A DNA stretch of 55,947 nt. Source: Corynebacterium spheniscorum. Its GTDB lineage: Bacteria > Actinomycetota > Actinomycetes > Mycobacteriales > Mycobacteriaceae. Under the pieces are notes generated by a model, which was not told where the DNA came from, made no database searches, and saw only the letters and a program-made list of their open reading frames with translations. Below are positions 46,074 through 55,049 of this stretch, in pieces. The stretch is from the NCBI RefSeq assembly GCF_900113445.1, contig NZ_FOPJ01000016.1, positions 1 to 55,947 on the forward strand. Reading direction: 5' to 3'. Numbering within the stretch: the stretch's first letter is position 1; every line of letters begins with the position of its first letter. The position numbers were made by a program, and so were the translations under genes.

Positions 46074-46901
46074 GTGCCCGAAGGTGATTCCATCTACCAG
46101 CTCTCCCGCCGACTCCAACCACTCGTCGGCCGCGAAGTGCTCCACAGCTCCATCCGCGTCCCGCGTTTTGCTACCACCAGCCTCAACGGCCGCACCCTGG
46201 ATCACATCTGGTCCTACGGCAAGCACCTCTTCATGGACTTCTCCGGGCTCTGCGTGCACACCCACCTCAAAATGGAAGGCACCTGGTCCATCCACCGCGC
46301 CGGCGATCGCTGGCGCAAACCCGGCCACACCGCGCGCATCGTTGTCCAACTCCAAGGCGCCCCCACACACTCACACCCCATCGAGGTCGTAGGCTTCTCC
46401 CTCGGCTTCCTGCGCATTTTCCCCACCCGCGATTACCCACTGGCAATCAAAGAACTCGGCCCCGATGTGCTTGACCCGCAGTGGCCGGAAGAAGGCCACC
46501 CGCTCGCGCTCGCCAATATACTTTCCCGCCCCAACCGGCCCATCGGCACCGCGCTGCTGGATCAAAAAAATTTAGCTGGGGTGGGCAATGAATATCGCGC
46601 CGAAATCTGCTTCCTCGCCGGCATCCACCCCGCCACCCCGGTGGCGCACACCGATGTCGAGCAGGTCCTCGCCATCACCCGGCATCTCATGTGGGAAAAC
46701 CGCAACCAACCGCTGCGCGTCAGCACTGGGGTTCGCCGCGCCGGGGAAAACGCTTACGTTTTCGGTCGCAATAACCGCCCTTGTCGGCGCTGCGGCACGC
46801 TGATCACCAAGGGTTTTCTCGGTGGCATTGATCGCGGCGGTGATGCAGACGAGCTCGAGCGCGTGATCTGGTGGTGCCCGCACTGCCAGCCGCTGAAATA
46901 G
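46074..46901 (+). CDS. nei: Fpg/Nei-family DNA glycosylase (endonuclease VIII-like)
   Basis: 275 residues starting GTG 46074 so that the mature protein begins P-E-G-D, the catalytic Pro-Glu of the Fpg/Nei superfamily. Other marks: the beta-sandwich residue in WSYGKHLFMDF-like HIWSYGKHLFMDFSGLCVHTHL, the helix-two-turn-helix LLDQKNLAGVGNEYRAEICF and a C-terminal zinc finger (CRRCGTLI ... WWCPHC). It removes oxidised bases and cuts the abasic site. The lhr-nei neighbourhood also exists in M. tuberculosis (Rv3296/Rv3297). Confidence 0.93.
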   Translation: MPEGDSIYQLSRRLQPLVGREVLHSSIRVPRFATTSLNGRTLDHIWSYGKHLFMDFSGLCVHTHLKMEGTWSIHRAGDRWRKPGHTARIVVQLQGAPTHSHPIEVVGFSLGFLRIFPTRDYPLAIKELGPDVLDPQWPEEGHPLALANILSRPNRPIGTALLDQKNLAGVGNEYRAEICFLAGIHPATPVAHTDVEQVLAITRHLMWENRNQPLRVSTGVRRAGENAYVFGRNNRPCRRCGTLITKGFLGGIDRGGDADELERVIWWCPHCQPLK

Positions 46902-46950
46902 GTTTTAAGCTTCCCCCGAGATCGTGGTGCCCGGGTGTGGCACAAAAGGA

Positions 46951-46997
46951 AACGCAGCTAAGGTTTCCTCAGCTTTGCCGAGGCTCTTAGCTGCGTT
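46951..46997. terminator. Hairpin between convergent nei and pgi
   Basis: AACGCAGCTAAG and CTTAGCTGCGTT form a perfect 12-bp stem with an inner loop that also pairs (CCTC/GAGG). It can end transcripts from both sides. A copy of the CCCCGAGATC motif sits just upstream at 46914. Confidence 0.82.
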
Positions 46998-47017
46998 AAC
47001 GCGAGATGGTGGGAAAA

Positions 47018-48661
47018 TTACTGCGCGGTCCAGAATTGACGGCAATAATTCAACAGCGCATCCGTCGAGGCATCCCCAGAATCCGGGGTTTCGCGGTCAC
47101 CAATAAAGCGCTTCAAATCATTGGCCTGCTGCTTACCCAGTTCCACACCCCACTGATCAAAGCTATTGATCTCCCAGATACTGCCTTCCACAAACACAAT
47201 GTGCTCATACAGGGCAATCAAGGAACCCAAAGCAAAAGGTGTCAGCTCTTCGGCCATGATCGTGGTGGTCGGGCGATTACCCGGCATCACCTTATGCGGC
47301 ACCAGTGATGCATCCACGCCTTCTGCGGCAATGGTCTCCGCATCCTTACCAAAGGCCAGCACCTTCGTTTGGGCAAAGAAGTTAGACAGCAGCAGCTCAT
47401 GCATGGTGAAACCATCCTGGGCCGGCAGATCCTCCTTGGGGCGCACAAACCCAATGAAGTCCGCGGGAATCATGCGGGTGCCCTGGTGGATCAGCTGGAA
47501 GAAAGCATGCTGACCATTAGTACCCGGCTCACCCCAGTAGATCTCACCGGTGTCATAAGTAACCGGGTTGCCCTCACGGGTAACGGACTTACCATTCGAC
47601 TCCATGGTCAGCTGCTGCAGGTAGGCAGGGAAGCGCGCCAAATCCTGAGAATAGGGCAGCACCGCATGGGTTTCCGCATGGTAGAAGTTCGAGTACCAAA
47701 TATTCAGCAGCGCCATCAACACCGGCACATTCTCGCGGAAATCGGTGTCGCGGAAATGCTCATCCATAGCGCGGAAGCCTTCCAGGAAGCGCATAAAGTC
47801 CATCGGCCCGATCACAGCCATCAGGGAAAGCCCAATGGCGGAGTCCACCGAGTAGCGGCCACCAACCCAATCCCAGAAACCAAACATATTGGCCGTATCA
47901 ATGCCGAACTCAGCGACCTTCTCCGCATTCGTGGATACCGCCACGAAGTGCTTCGCCACGGCGGATTCATCACCATCGAACTTCTCCAACAGCCACTGCT
48001 TAGCAGCATTGGCATTAGCCAAAGTCTCCTGCGTGGTGAAGGTCTTGGAGGCCACAATAAAGAGCGTGGATTCCGGATCCAAGTTATCCAAGGTGGCGCA
48101 CATATCAGCCGGATCCACATTGGACACAAACTCCGCGGTGATCCCAGCAGTGGCATAACTACGCAGCGCCTGGGTGGCCATCGCCGGGCCTAGGTCAGAT
48201 CCACCAATACCAATATTGACCACCTTCTTGATGGTGCGCCCGGTGTGCCCACGCCAACGGCCACTGCGCAGCTCCGTTGCGAAATCACGCATCCGCGAGA
48301 GCACCTCATGAACATCGGCGGCCACATCCTGGCCATCAACTTCCAAGTCCTCTTCCACCGGCAAGCGCAGCGCCGTATGCAACACCGCACGATCCTCGGT
48401 GTTATTGATGTGCTCGCCACCAAACATGGCAGCAATGCGATCCCGCAGTCCCGCAGCTTCGACCAGGTTGATCAGATCACCGAGGGTTTCTTCATCGACC
48501 AGGTTCTTCGACAGGTCAACATGCAGCCCAGCAGCATCGAAGGTCAGATTCTCGACGCGCTCCGGGTGCTCTTCAAAGAGCTGACGCAAGGTCACGCCGC
48601 GGTTATCCGCATAGCGTTTTTCCAGGGTCATCCACTCGGCTGAATTAGTGATATCGGGCAT
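47018..48661 (-). CDS. pgi: Glucose-6-phosphate isomerase
   Basis: 547 residues from ATG 48661 (AAGGAG about 13 nt upstream). The frame opens at 48712 without a ribosome site. It interconverts glucose-6-phosphate and fructose-6-phosphate. Motifs: [38 protein letters not shown] (phosphate loop), [14 protein letters not shown] (signature 1), [11 protein letters not shown] with [19 protein letters not shown] (catalytic Glu and His), and [16 protein letters not shown] (signature 2 with Lys). Length is normal for the E. coli-like class. Confidence 0.97.
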   Translation of the reverse strand: MPDITNSAEWMTLEKRYADNRGVTLRQLFEEHPERVENLTFDAAGLHVDLSKNLVDEETLGDLINLVEAAGLRDRIAAMFGGEHINNTEDRAVLHTALRLPVEEDLEVDGQDVAADVHEVLSRMRDFATELRSGRWRGHTGRTIKKVVNIGIGGSDLGPAMATQALRSYATAGITAEFVSNVDPADMCATLDNLDPESTLFIVASKTFTTQETLANANAAKQWLLEKFDGDESAVAKHFVAVSTNAEKVAEFGIDTANMFGFWDWVGGRYSVDSAIGLSLMAVIGPMDFMRFLEGFRAMDEHFRDTDFRENVPVLMALLNIWYSNFYHAETHAVLPYSQDLARFPAYLQQLTMESNGKSVTREGNPVTYDTGEIYWGEPGTNGQHAFFQLIHQGTRMIPADFIGFVRPKEDLPAQDGFTMHELLLSNFFAQTKVLAFGKDAETIAAEGVDASLVPHKVMPGNRPTTTIMAEELTPFALGSLIALYEHIVFVEGSIWEINSFDQWGVELGKQQANDLKRFIGDRETPDSGDASTDALLNYCRQFWTAQ

Positions 48662-48796
48662 GGTGGGAGAAAACTCCTTTTTCCGTCTTAGCGACAAAGT
48701 TGGGGCGCACAACTGTGCACCAACATCTCCCCTCGAATGTAGTTGAGTTCAGCCCAGGATGCGGAGGCACTGTGGGAAGGCGCACAATAGGGAACC

Positions 48797-49135
48797 ATGA
48801 GCTATGTAGTGATCAATGCACTGACCGTCCCCGAAGGTGGCGGTCCCGAAATCGAGAAGCGCTTCGAAGCCCGTAAACACTCCGTCGACAATGCCCCCGG
48901 ATTCGAGGGCTTCCAACTGCTGCGCCCCGTCAAAGGCGAAGAACGCTACTTCGTCCTCACTCAGTGGAAAGACGAAGAATCCTATGTTCACTGGCGTGAC
49001 GGCGAATCCAAGTACCTGCACGCCCACGGCAACCCCACCGACGACAAAGAAGGCCGAAAAGGGGAGCCAGTCGCCACCAATTCCCAACTTTTGGAATTCG
49101 ATGTTGTCCTGGATTCCCAAGCCGCCGATGACTAA
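48797..49135 (+). CDS. mhuD: Heme-degrading monooxygenase, MhuD-like
   Basis: 112 residues with the antibiotic-biosynthesis-monooxygenase fold. The sequence closely follows MhuD of M. tuberculosis: VINALTVPEGGGPEIEKRFE (with the heme-pocket Asn in VINA), GFEGFQLLRPVKGEERYFVL, QWKDEESYVHW (Trp), and a His in YLHAHGNP that would bind heme iron, then ATNSQLLEFDVVLD. MhuD opens heme to mycobilin and frees iron without carbon monoxide. Here an insertion of about eight residues (TDDKEGRK) follows the His. It is divergent from pgi. Confidence 0.85.
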   Translation: MSYVVINALTVPEGGGPEIEKRFEARKHSVDNAPGFEGFQLLRPVKGEERYFVLTQWKDEESYVHWRDGESKYLHAHGNPTDDKEGRKGEPVATNSQLLEFDVVLDSQAADD

Positions 49136-49193
49136 AAACCACGCTTAAGCACCCAAAGCGCTTATGCGCATACCCCCGAAACAGCGTGGGGTG

Positions 49194-49217
49194 GGCCCCG
49201 ACCTTCAGGTTGGGGCC
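49194..49217 (+). terminator. Hairpin after mhuD
   Basis: GGCCCCGACCT and AGGTTGGGGCC form an 11-bp stem (one wobble) with a two-base loop, 59 nt after the mhuD stop. No T tract. Confidence 0.6.
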
Positions 49218-49290
49218 ATTCATCTGCTTAAGGGTTGGTGGGGGTAAGTGATAATGACAGGGTGGGCCAGAAGCGAGTACAAATAGCCAT

Positions 49291-50766
49291 ATGACTTCAA
49301 CCACAAAAGACTTATCAGACCTTATAGATAACGCCCCGAAGGGGCTTTTCATCAACGGCGAGTTCGTTGATGGCGAAAATGGCGAAACCTTCGATGTCAT
49401 CAACCCCTCTGATGGCAGCGTGCTCGCCAAGGTTGCCTCCGCCTCTGAAAATGATGCGCGCCGGGCCCTCGATAGCATCTGCGAAGCCCAAGGAGCATGG
49501 GCTGCTCGCTCTTCTCGGGAACGCTCTGAAATCCTGCGCCGCGCCTTCGAATTACTCCTCGAGCATGAAGATGAGCTCGCGCTCCTCCAATCCGCTGAGC
49601 TAGGCCGCGCACTGCCGGATTCTCGTGGTGAAGTTGCCTATGGTGCTGAGTTCTTCCGCTGGTTCGCTGAAGAAGGTGTGCGTGTACGCGGCGATTATCG
49701 TCACAACCCGGCAGGTAATGCCCGCATCGTTGTCACCCACCAGCCGGTTGGCCCCTGCTTAGCTATTACCCCCTGGAACTTCCCGCTCGCCATGGGCACC
49801 CGCAAGCTTGGCCCCGCCCTTGCCGCTGGCTGCACCATGATCCTCAAGCCCGCCTCCAAAACCCCGCTGACCATGCTCTATCTGGCGAAGCTCTTGAAGG
49901 AAGCTGGCCTTCCAGATGGTGTGATCGCAGTGGTGCCCTCCAAGCGCAGCTCTAATATCTCCAACCTTTTGCAGGATTCGCGACTGCGCAAGCTCACCTT
50001 CACCGGTTCCACCGAGGTAGGCCAGATGCTCTCCAAGATGGCTGCAGAGCGCTCCATGAATGTTTCCCTCGAACTCGGCGGCAACGCCCCCTATGTGGTC
50101 TGCGATGATGCCGATCTCGATACCGCCGTGGAAGCTGTCGTTACCGCCAAGATGCGCGGTGCCGGCCAGGTTTGTATCGCTGCTAACCGCTTCCTGGTGC
50201 ACTCCAGTATCAAGGAAGAATTCGTTGAGCGCGTCACCGAAGTGATGAGTCGTTTCACCATTGGTCGCGGCACTGATGATGGTGTGGACTTCGGCCCGCT
50301 TTCTGGTGAAGACCAGATCGAAAAGGTCGGCCAGCTGGTCGAAGACGCGGTTAAGGAAGGCGCTAAGCGCAGCACCCCCACCGATCTTCCTGAAGGCCTA
50401 CCCGAGGGCGGCTACTACTATCCGGCCACCGTGCTGTCTGATCTGCCCGAAGGTGCTGAGATCCGCTCTACCGAAATCTTCGGCCCCGTGGTTGCCGTGG
50501 ACACCTTCGATACTGATGAAGAAGCCATCGCCAAGGCCAATAACACCCCCTTCGGTTTGGCTGCCTACGTCTTTAGCGAGAACCTCACCCGCGCACTGAA
50601 CCTGGCCGAGAAGATCGAAGCCGGCATGGTTGCGGTCAACAAGGGTGCGCTTTCTGACCCCGCTGCACCCTTCGGTGGTGTGAAGGAATCCGGTAATGGT
50701 CGTGAAGGTGGCTTCGAAGGTATCGAAGAATACCTCGAGCCCAAGTTCATCTCCCTGCCGCTCTAA
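49291..50766 (+). CDS. Succinate-semialdehyde dehydrogenase-like aldehyde dehydrogenase
   Basis: 491 residues. Aldehyde dehydrogenase motifs: GPCLAITPWNFPLAMGTRKLGPALAAG, KPASKTPLTML, FTGSTEVGQML (NAD(P)-binding turn), SLELGGNAPYVV (general-base Glu), GAGQVCIAANRF (catalytic Cys) and EIFGPVVAV. The R-x-L-G-P and ITPWNFP forms and the C-terminal GGVKESGNGREGGFEGIEEYLEPKFISL are those of the SSADH/GabD group, which oxidises succinate semialdehyde to succinate. The start follows no obvious SD. Substrate is inferred from family. Confidence 0.87.
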   Translation: MTSTTKDLSDLIDNAPKGLFINGEFVDGENGETFDVINPSDGSVLAKVASASENDARRALDSICEAQGAWAARSSRERSEILRRAFELLLEHEDELALLQSAELGRALPDSRGEVAYGAEFFRWFAEEGVRVRGDYRHNPAGNARIVVTHQPVGPCLAITPWNFPLAMGTRKLGPALAAGCTMILKPASKTPLTMLYLAKLLKEAGLPDGVIAVVPSKRSSNISNLLQDSRLRKLTFTGSTEVGQMLSKMAAERSMNVSLELGGNAPYVVCDDADLDTAVEAVVTAKMRGAGQVCIAANRFLVHSSIKEEFVERVTEVMSRFTIGRGTDDGVDFGPLSGEDQIEKVGQLVEDAVKEGAKRSTPTDLPEGLPEGGYYYPATVLSDLPEGAEIRSTEIFGPVVAVDTFDTDEEAIAKANNTPFGLAAYVFSENLTRALNLAEKIEAGMVAVNKGALSDPAAPFGGVKESGNGREGGFEGIEEYLEPKFISLPL

Positions 50767-50788
50767 AATCGCCCCCACTTAAAGGCTT

Positions 50789-50824
50789 AAGCCGTCCCCC
50801 TAACGCCAGGGGGACGGCTTTTAT
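50789..50824. terminator. Bidirectional terminator
   Basis: AAGCCGTCCCCC and GGGGGACGGCTT form a perfect 12-bp stem with an 8-nt loop, followed by TTAT on the plus strand and preceded by AAGGCTTAAG. It serves the dehydrogenase and the chorismate mutase genes, which converge here. Confidence 0.92.
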
Positions 50825-50832
50825 ATGCGCTT

Positions 50833-51141
50833 TTAACCCAACTTGCCACGGCCCATCCGCAATAACAAGGCCGCTAGGTTCGGGCCTTCCTCACCAATTT
50901 CTTCGCGGAACTGGTTAATAATTGCTACCTCCCGGGTATGCACCAAACGGGTGCCGCCAGAACCCATGCGGGTACGCCCAATTGCCTTAGAGATGGCAGC
51001 ACGCTGCTTCACAGCATCCAAAATGACCTTATCCAGTCGGTCGATCTCTTGGCGATAACGCTGGATTTCTTGGTCAGAGAGAGGATCATCAGTTCCGCTG
51101 GGCATCCGGAACTCGAAGATATTGCCTGCATCATCACTCAT
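50833..51141 (-). CDS. Chorismate mutase (AroQ type)
   Basis: 102 residues. The AroQ helix is visible in LSDQEIQRYRQEIDRLDKVILDAVKQRAAISKAIGRTRMGSGG, with basic residues for chorismate binding and RTR-x-VHTREVAIINQFREE. It corresponds to the small intracellular mutase of M. tuberculosis (Rv0948c) and C. glutamicum. These are poorly active alone and are stimulated by binding DAHP synthase. It makes prephenate for Phe and Tyr synthesis. It lies in the pgi-CM-uvrD1 order shared with mycobacteria. Confidence 0.92.
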   Translation of the reverse strand: MSDDAGNIFEFRMPSGTDDPLSDQEIQRYRQEIDRLDKVILDAVKQRAAISKAIGRTRMGSGGTRLVHTREVAIINQFREEIGEEGPNLAALLLRMGRGKLG

Positions 51142-51263
51142 AGCTGGAATTATGCCACCAACTTCCGACCGGGGAATAGGGGGTAATCTTCAGCCCTCCC
51201 CAGCGGCTTGTTCGAATTGCTGCCAGCTGCCTGACCCAAGCGGCAGGGTAGCGTGGAGACACT

Positions 51264-53825
51264 ATGGATGAAGCTAAGCAAAACTCTCTTTTTAACCAGA
51301 CCCCAGAGAATAACTCCTCACCTTTTAGCAAAGCGCCGAGCAAGGAAACTATCCCCACGCAGGCCCCGCGCAACGGGGGTTTTAGTGGACTCACCCCTCC
51401 GGCCCCCAGCGCTAATCCAGAGCGCTTTATTGAAGGCCTTAACCCTCAACAGCGCGAAGCCGTCGAGCATCACGGTTCACCGCTATTAATCGTCGCCGGT
51501 GCTGGCTCCGGTAAAACAGCTGTGCTTACTCGCCGAATCGCATACCTCATGGGTGTGCGTGGGGTAGCGCCCTGGCAGATCCTGGCTATTACCTTCACCA
51601 ACAAAGCAGCCGCGGAGATGCGCGAACGCGTCACGGAATTAGTTGGCCCCGTTGCCCAACGCATGTGGGTCGCCACTTTCCACTCCGTGTGCGTACGCAT
51701 CCTGCGCCAACAAGCACACCTCGTGCAGGGGCTTAATACCAACTTCTCCATCTATGACGCCGATGACTCCCGGCGTCTACTGGGCATGATCGCCAAGGAC
51801 CACAACTTAGACGCCAAACGCTTTTCCGCCCGCGTCCTAGCCAACGCGATCTCGAACCTTAAAAATGAATTAATCAGCCCGCACCAGGCCATCGCTGATG
51901 CCGAAAACACGAAGAACCCCTTCGAAGCCACCATCGCCCAAGTTTTTGTTGACTACCAACGCCGCCTACGCGCCGCCAACGCGGTGGACTTCGATGACCT
52001 CATTGGCGAAGTCGTAGTCATCTTCCGCAACCACCCGGACGTGGTAGAGCATTATCGACGCCGTTTCCGCCATGTACTGGTCGATGAATACCAGGACACC
52101 AACCACGCACAATATGAACTGGTAGCAGCACTAGTCGGGCATGGACCCGACGCCAGTGAACTCTGCGTAGTGGGTGATTCTGACCAGTCGATTTATGCCT
52201 TCCGTGGTGCCACCATCCGCAATATCGAAGAATTCGAGCGCGACTATCCGGATGCCCGCACCATTTTGTTGGAGCAAAACTACCGCTCCACCCAAACCAT
52301 CTTGAATGCTGCGAACGCAGTCATTTCCTGCAACCCTAACCGCCGGGACAAGAAGCTCTGGACCGCACTGGGCGATGGCGACCTGATCGAAGCCTATGTT
52401 GCCGACAATGAGCACGATGAGGCTCGCTTTATCGCCAATAAAATTGATGAGCTTGTCGACCAAGGCCGCCCCTACGCGGATATCGCGGTCATGTACCGCA
52501 CCAACAATGCCTCCCGCGCACTGGAAGATATCTTCATGCGCACCGGCATCCCCTACAAGGTGGTGGGCGGAACCCGCTTCTATGAGCGCAAAGAAATCCG
52601 CGACATTATCGCTTACCTGCGGGTATTGGAAAACCCCGATGACACCGTCAACTTAAGGCGCATCATCAACACCCCACGCCGCGGTATCGGTGATCGCGGC
52701 CAAGCCTTCATCGCCGTGCATGCCGAAAACAATGCGGTCAGCTTCGGCGCTGCACTGCGCGATGCCGCCGCCGATAAGGTCCCCATGCTGGGTGCACGTG
52801 GGCGCAATGCCGTTGCGCGTTTCGTAGAGATGATGGACAGCCTGCGCGCAGAGATGCCCAGCATGGTCAATGAGGTCACCTCCATGCCAGACCTTGGCCA
52901 ACTCATCACCCGGGTGTTGGATGTCACCGGATACCGCGCCGAACTGGAAAAATCCAATGACCCACAAGACGCCGCGCGCCTTGATAACGTCAACGAACTT
53001 GTTGCCGTAGCCCGCGAGTTCTCCTCCGAAGCTGCCCGCCAAATCGCCTACGCCGAAATGGATGGCGGTACCTTCGAACCCGAAGAAGGCGAACCCGCGC
53101 CGGGAAGCTTGGCGGCCTTCTTAGAAAAGGTCTCCCTGGTGGCTGATGCTGACCAGATCCCGGATGAAGACCAAGGTGTGGTCACCTTAATGACCCTGCA
53201 TACAGCCAAGGGGCTGGAGTTCCCGATCGTTTTCCTCACCGGCTGGGAAGACGGCCAATTCCCGCATGTGCGCTCACTTGGTGACCCCACCGAGCTTGCT
53301 GAGGAACGTCGCCTTGCTTATGTGGGGATCACCCGTGCTCGCGAAAAGCTCTATCTCAGTAGGGCCGTGATCCGCAGCGCCTGGGGTAACCCGCAGCCCA
53401 ACCCACCGAGTCGCTTCCTCACCGAAATTCCCGAGGATTGTGTCGACTGGTTACGCGAAGAACCTGAAAGCTTCGGCTATGCCGATGAGGATTACTCGAA
53501 TGGTTGGGGTAGCAGTTGGGGGGCTGCCAAGCGGAATACCAGCTATGGCAGTGGCTACACCGGCGGTTATAGCGGTGGTTATAGCGCTAGTCGCTCCTCC
53601 CAACCCGCCACACCGAAACGCAAGCCGGCGAGCAGCTCTATGAGCAATAGCGCCTCTGATCTTCACTTGGTGGTCGGTGATCGCGTCAACCATGCCAAGT
53701 ATGGGCTCGGCACGGTGGTGGAAGCTGATGGCGTTGGCAAGCACGCCACCGTCATGATCGACTTTGGCTCTTCAGGACGGGTTCGCATGATGCTCATTGG
53801 CGGGCTTCCCCTGGAAAAGCTCTAA
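51264..53825 (+). CDS. uvrD1: ATP-dependent DNA helicase UvrD1/PcrA
   Basis: 853-residue superfamily 1A helicase. After a disordered 50-residue N-terminus come NPQQREAVEHHGSPLLIVAGAGSGKTAVLTRRIAYL (motif Q and I), ITFTNKAAAEMRERV (Ia), HVLVDEYQDTNHAQYELV (II), CVVGDSDQSIYAFRGA (III), LLEQNYRSTQTIL (IV), VVTLMTLHTAKGLEFPIVFL (V) and EERRLAYVGITRAREKLYL (VI). A low-complexity Gly/Ser/Tyr linker (about residues 735-775) precedes a C-terminal Tudor-like domain (LVVGDRVNHAKYGLGTVVEA) that in UvrD/PcrA contacts RNA polymerase. It acts in nucleotide excision repair and in clearing stalled forks. Confidence 0.96.
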   Translation: MDEAKQNSLFNQTPENNSSPFSKAPSKETIPTQAPRNGGFSGLTPPAPSANPERFIEGLNPQQREAVEHHGSPLLIVAGAGSGKTAVLTRRIAYLMGVRGVAPWQILAITFTNKAAAEMRERVTELVGPVAQRMWVATFHSVCVRILRQQAHLVQGLNTNFSIYDADDSRRLLGMIAKDHNLDAKRFSARVLANAISNLKNELISPHQAIADAENTKNPFEATIAQVFVDYQRRLRAANAVDFDDLIGEVVVIFRNHPDVVEHYRRRFRHVLVDEYQDTNHAQYELVAALVGHGPDASELCVVGDSDQSIYAFRGATIRNIEEFERDYPDARTILLEQNYRSTQTILNAANAVISCNPNRRDKKLWTALGDGDLIEAYVADNEHDEARFIANKIDELVDQGRPYADIAVMYRTNNASRALEDIFMRTGIPYKVVGGTRFYERKEIRDIIAYLRVLENPDDTVNLRRIINTPRRGIGDRGQAFIAVHAENNAVSFGAALRDAAADKVPMLGARGRNAVARFVEMMDSLRAEMPSMVNEVTSMPDLGQLITRVLDVTGYRAELEKSNDPQDAARLDNVNELVAVAREFSSEAARQIAYAEMDGGTFEPEEGEPAPGSLAAFLEKVSLVADADQIPDEDQGVVTLMTLHTAKGLEFPIVFLTGWEDGQFPHVRSLGDPTELAEERRLAYVGITRAREKLYLSRAVIRSAWGNPQPNPPSRFLTEIPEDCVDWLREEPESFGYADEDYSNGWGSSWGAAKRNTSYGSGYTGGYSGGYSASRSSQPATPKRKPASSSMSNSASDLHLVVGDRVNHAKYGLGTVVEADGVGKHATVMIDFGSSGRVRMMLIGGLPLEKL

Positions 53826-53840
53826 GCAAAAGCGAGAACA

Positions 53841-53880
53841 AAGGTGCGCAACCGTTGAGTGGTGCGCACCTTTCCTTTTA
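53841..53880 (+). terminator. Terminator of uvrD1
   Basis: AAGGTGCGCA and TGCGCACCTT form a 10-bp stem with a 12-nt loop, followed by TTCCTTTTATTTTT. It lies 16 nt after the stop. Confidence 0.93.
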
Positions 53881-53967
53881 TTTTTCTGGGTATAAAACCG
53901 CAGCACTTAGACTATTTTCGGGCTTCTTTCTGGTTTTCCATAACCCCTGTTATTCCCCATTACCACT

Positions 53968-53986
53968 TGAGGTTAGGGTGGCCTTC
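53968..53986 (+). promoter_or_regulatory. Possible DtxR iron-box
   Basis: TGAGGTTAGGGTGGCCTTC matches 13 of 19 positions of the DtxR/IdeR consensus TTAGGTTAGSCTAACCTAA, with a near-intact left half. It lies upstream of the TetR and siderophore-interacting genes. Motif match by eye only. Confidence 0.4.
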
Positions 53987-54038
53987 CCCTAGCGTCAGTC
54001 ATGTCTTGATTAGCTAGCCAGGATGAAGGAATCAATTA

Positions 54039-54182
54039 ATGTATCCCTGCTGCTCGGCCCAGTCAGCGCTGATGATGCCCGAAGTATGTGGGGGGTACCT
54101 GACAGCTGGAGGGACCTTAACCCGATCAAAGATTGAAGATAAGTTGCCCATCACTGCTGTTCTCCGTGCTGCGTGGCGGTAG
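54039..54182 (+). CDS. Possible 47-residue Cys-containing peptide
   Basis: ATG 54039 follows AAGGAA by 8-10 nt. The peptide begins MYPCCSAQSALMMPEVCGGY and ends TAVLRAAWR. It has three cysteines and no obvious signal peptide. Its end overlaps the earliest possible start of the TetR gene. It could be a leader peptide, a small protein or chance. Unrecognised. Confidence 0.25.
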   Translation: MYPCCSAQSALMMPEVCGGYLTAGGTLTRSKIEDKLPITAVLRAAWR

Positions 54183-54976
54183 CAATGGGGCCTCAACACC
54201 GCGATCAGAGTAACGAGCATTGCGCTCTGGACCTAACCGCTTCAGAGAACCAATCCACTTCCGTTGATGTGTCGCAGTGCGTCAATGGCAGCGTATTAAA
54301 ACCCTATGGCACCAGAATCGTGACCCTTGAAAAGGTCCTCGAGGTTGCTCGAGAGATCGGGCTAGAGGGGCTAACAATCAAAGAGGTAAGTAGACGGCTG
54401 CGGGTGACCCCGGCAGCTATCTACAAGCGAGTCAGGAGCAAGGAAAAGCTAGAAGCTCTGGTTGTGGCCCAGGAATTTGCTGATCTGACTTTGCCGGAGG
54501 ATCCCGGCAATGTTCGGGAATACCTCTTCCGACTGTGCCGCTGCTACCTGGAGTTCTGTCTGGAACACCCGGGGTTCGTTGAAGCAAGCATGTTTCATGC
54601 AGACTCACGAGAACGCCGCCTGTCATATCAAAAGGTGCTGGACACTTTGATGCGTTATGGCTACTCAATTGGGGTTGCAGATGATTTGGCCGCCTCAGTA
54701 GAGAACATCGCCCATGGGCTATACGTCTACATCCGTCGAATGTACAGCGCTGTGGGGAGAACAGATTTCGTCTATCGGGTTGGCGGTTATCGCATCACTA
54801 TCGACCAGATGCTTGCGATCATGATGTCGCCATGCATCGACGGGTTATTGGCTTGCTCTGACCCCGCTTTCGAAGAGACTCGCATATTCGAAGAGCTTCA
54901 TCGCGGATTGCCGGAAGGTTTCGTGCCGCCCCTGCAACAAGACGATTCCACACCAGAAGTCGCTCCCGGCGAATAG
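54173..54976 (+). CDS. TetR/AcrR-family transcriptional regulator
   Basis: Up to 267 residues, with the start uncertain: GTG 54173, ATG 54185 or a later GTG near 54269. The DNA-binding domain is clear: IVTLEKVLEVAREIGLEGLTIKEVSRRLRVTPAAIYKRVRSKEKLEAL (residues about 45-95), with the helix-turn-helix in the usual position and TPAAIYKRV in the recognition helix. The ligand-binding half (residues 110-230) is diverse and gives no hint of ligand. It is the only regulator gene in the window and lies 73 nt upstream of the siderophore-interacting protein, which it may control. Confidence 0.85.
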   Translation: MAVAMGPQHRDQSNEHCALDLTASENQSTSVDVSQCVNGSVLKPYGTRIVTLEKVLEVAREIGLEGLTIKEVSRRLRVTPAAIYKRVRSKEKLEALVVAQEFADLTLPEDPGNVREYLFRLCRCYLEFCLEHPGFVEASMFHADSRERRLSYQKVLDTLMRYGYSIGVADDLAASVENIAHGLYVYIRRMYSAVGRTDFVYRVGGYRITIDQMLAIMMSPCIDGLLACSDPAFEETRIFEELHRGLPEGFVPPLQQDDSTPEVAPGE

Positions 54977-55049
54977 ACCATTCCGCATTCCACATTCCGA
55001 TATTTCCCGACCCGATGCCCGATTATCACCTAAGAAAGGAAAAATTTGT

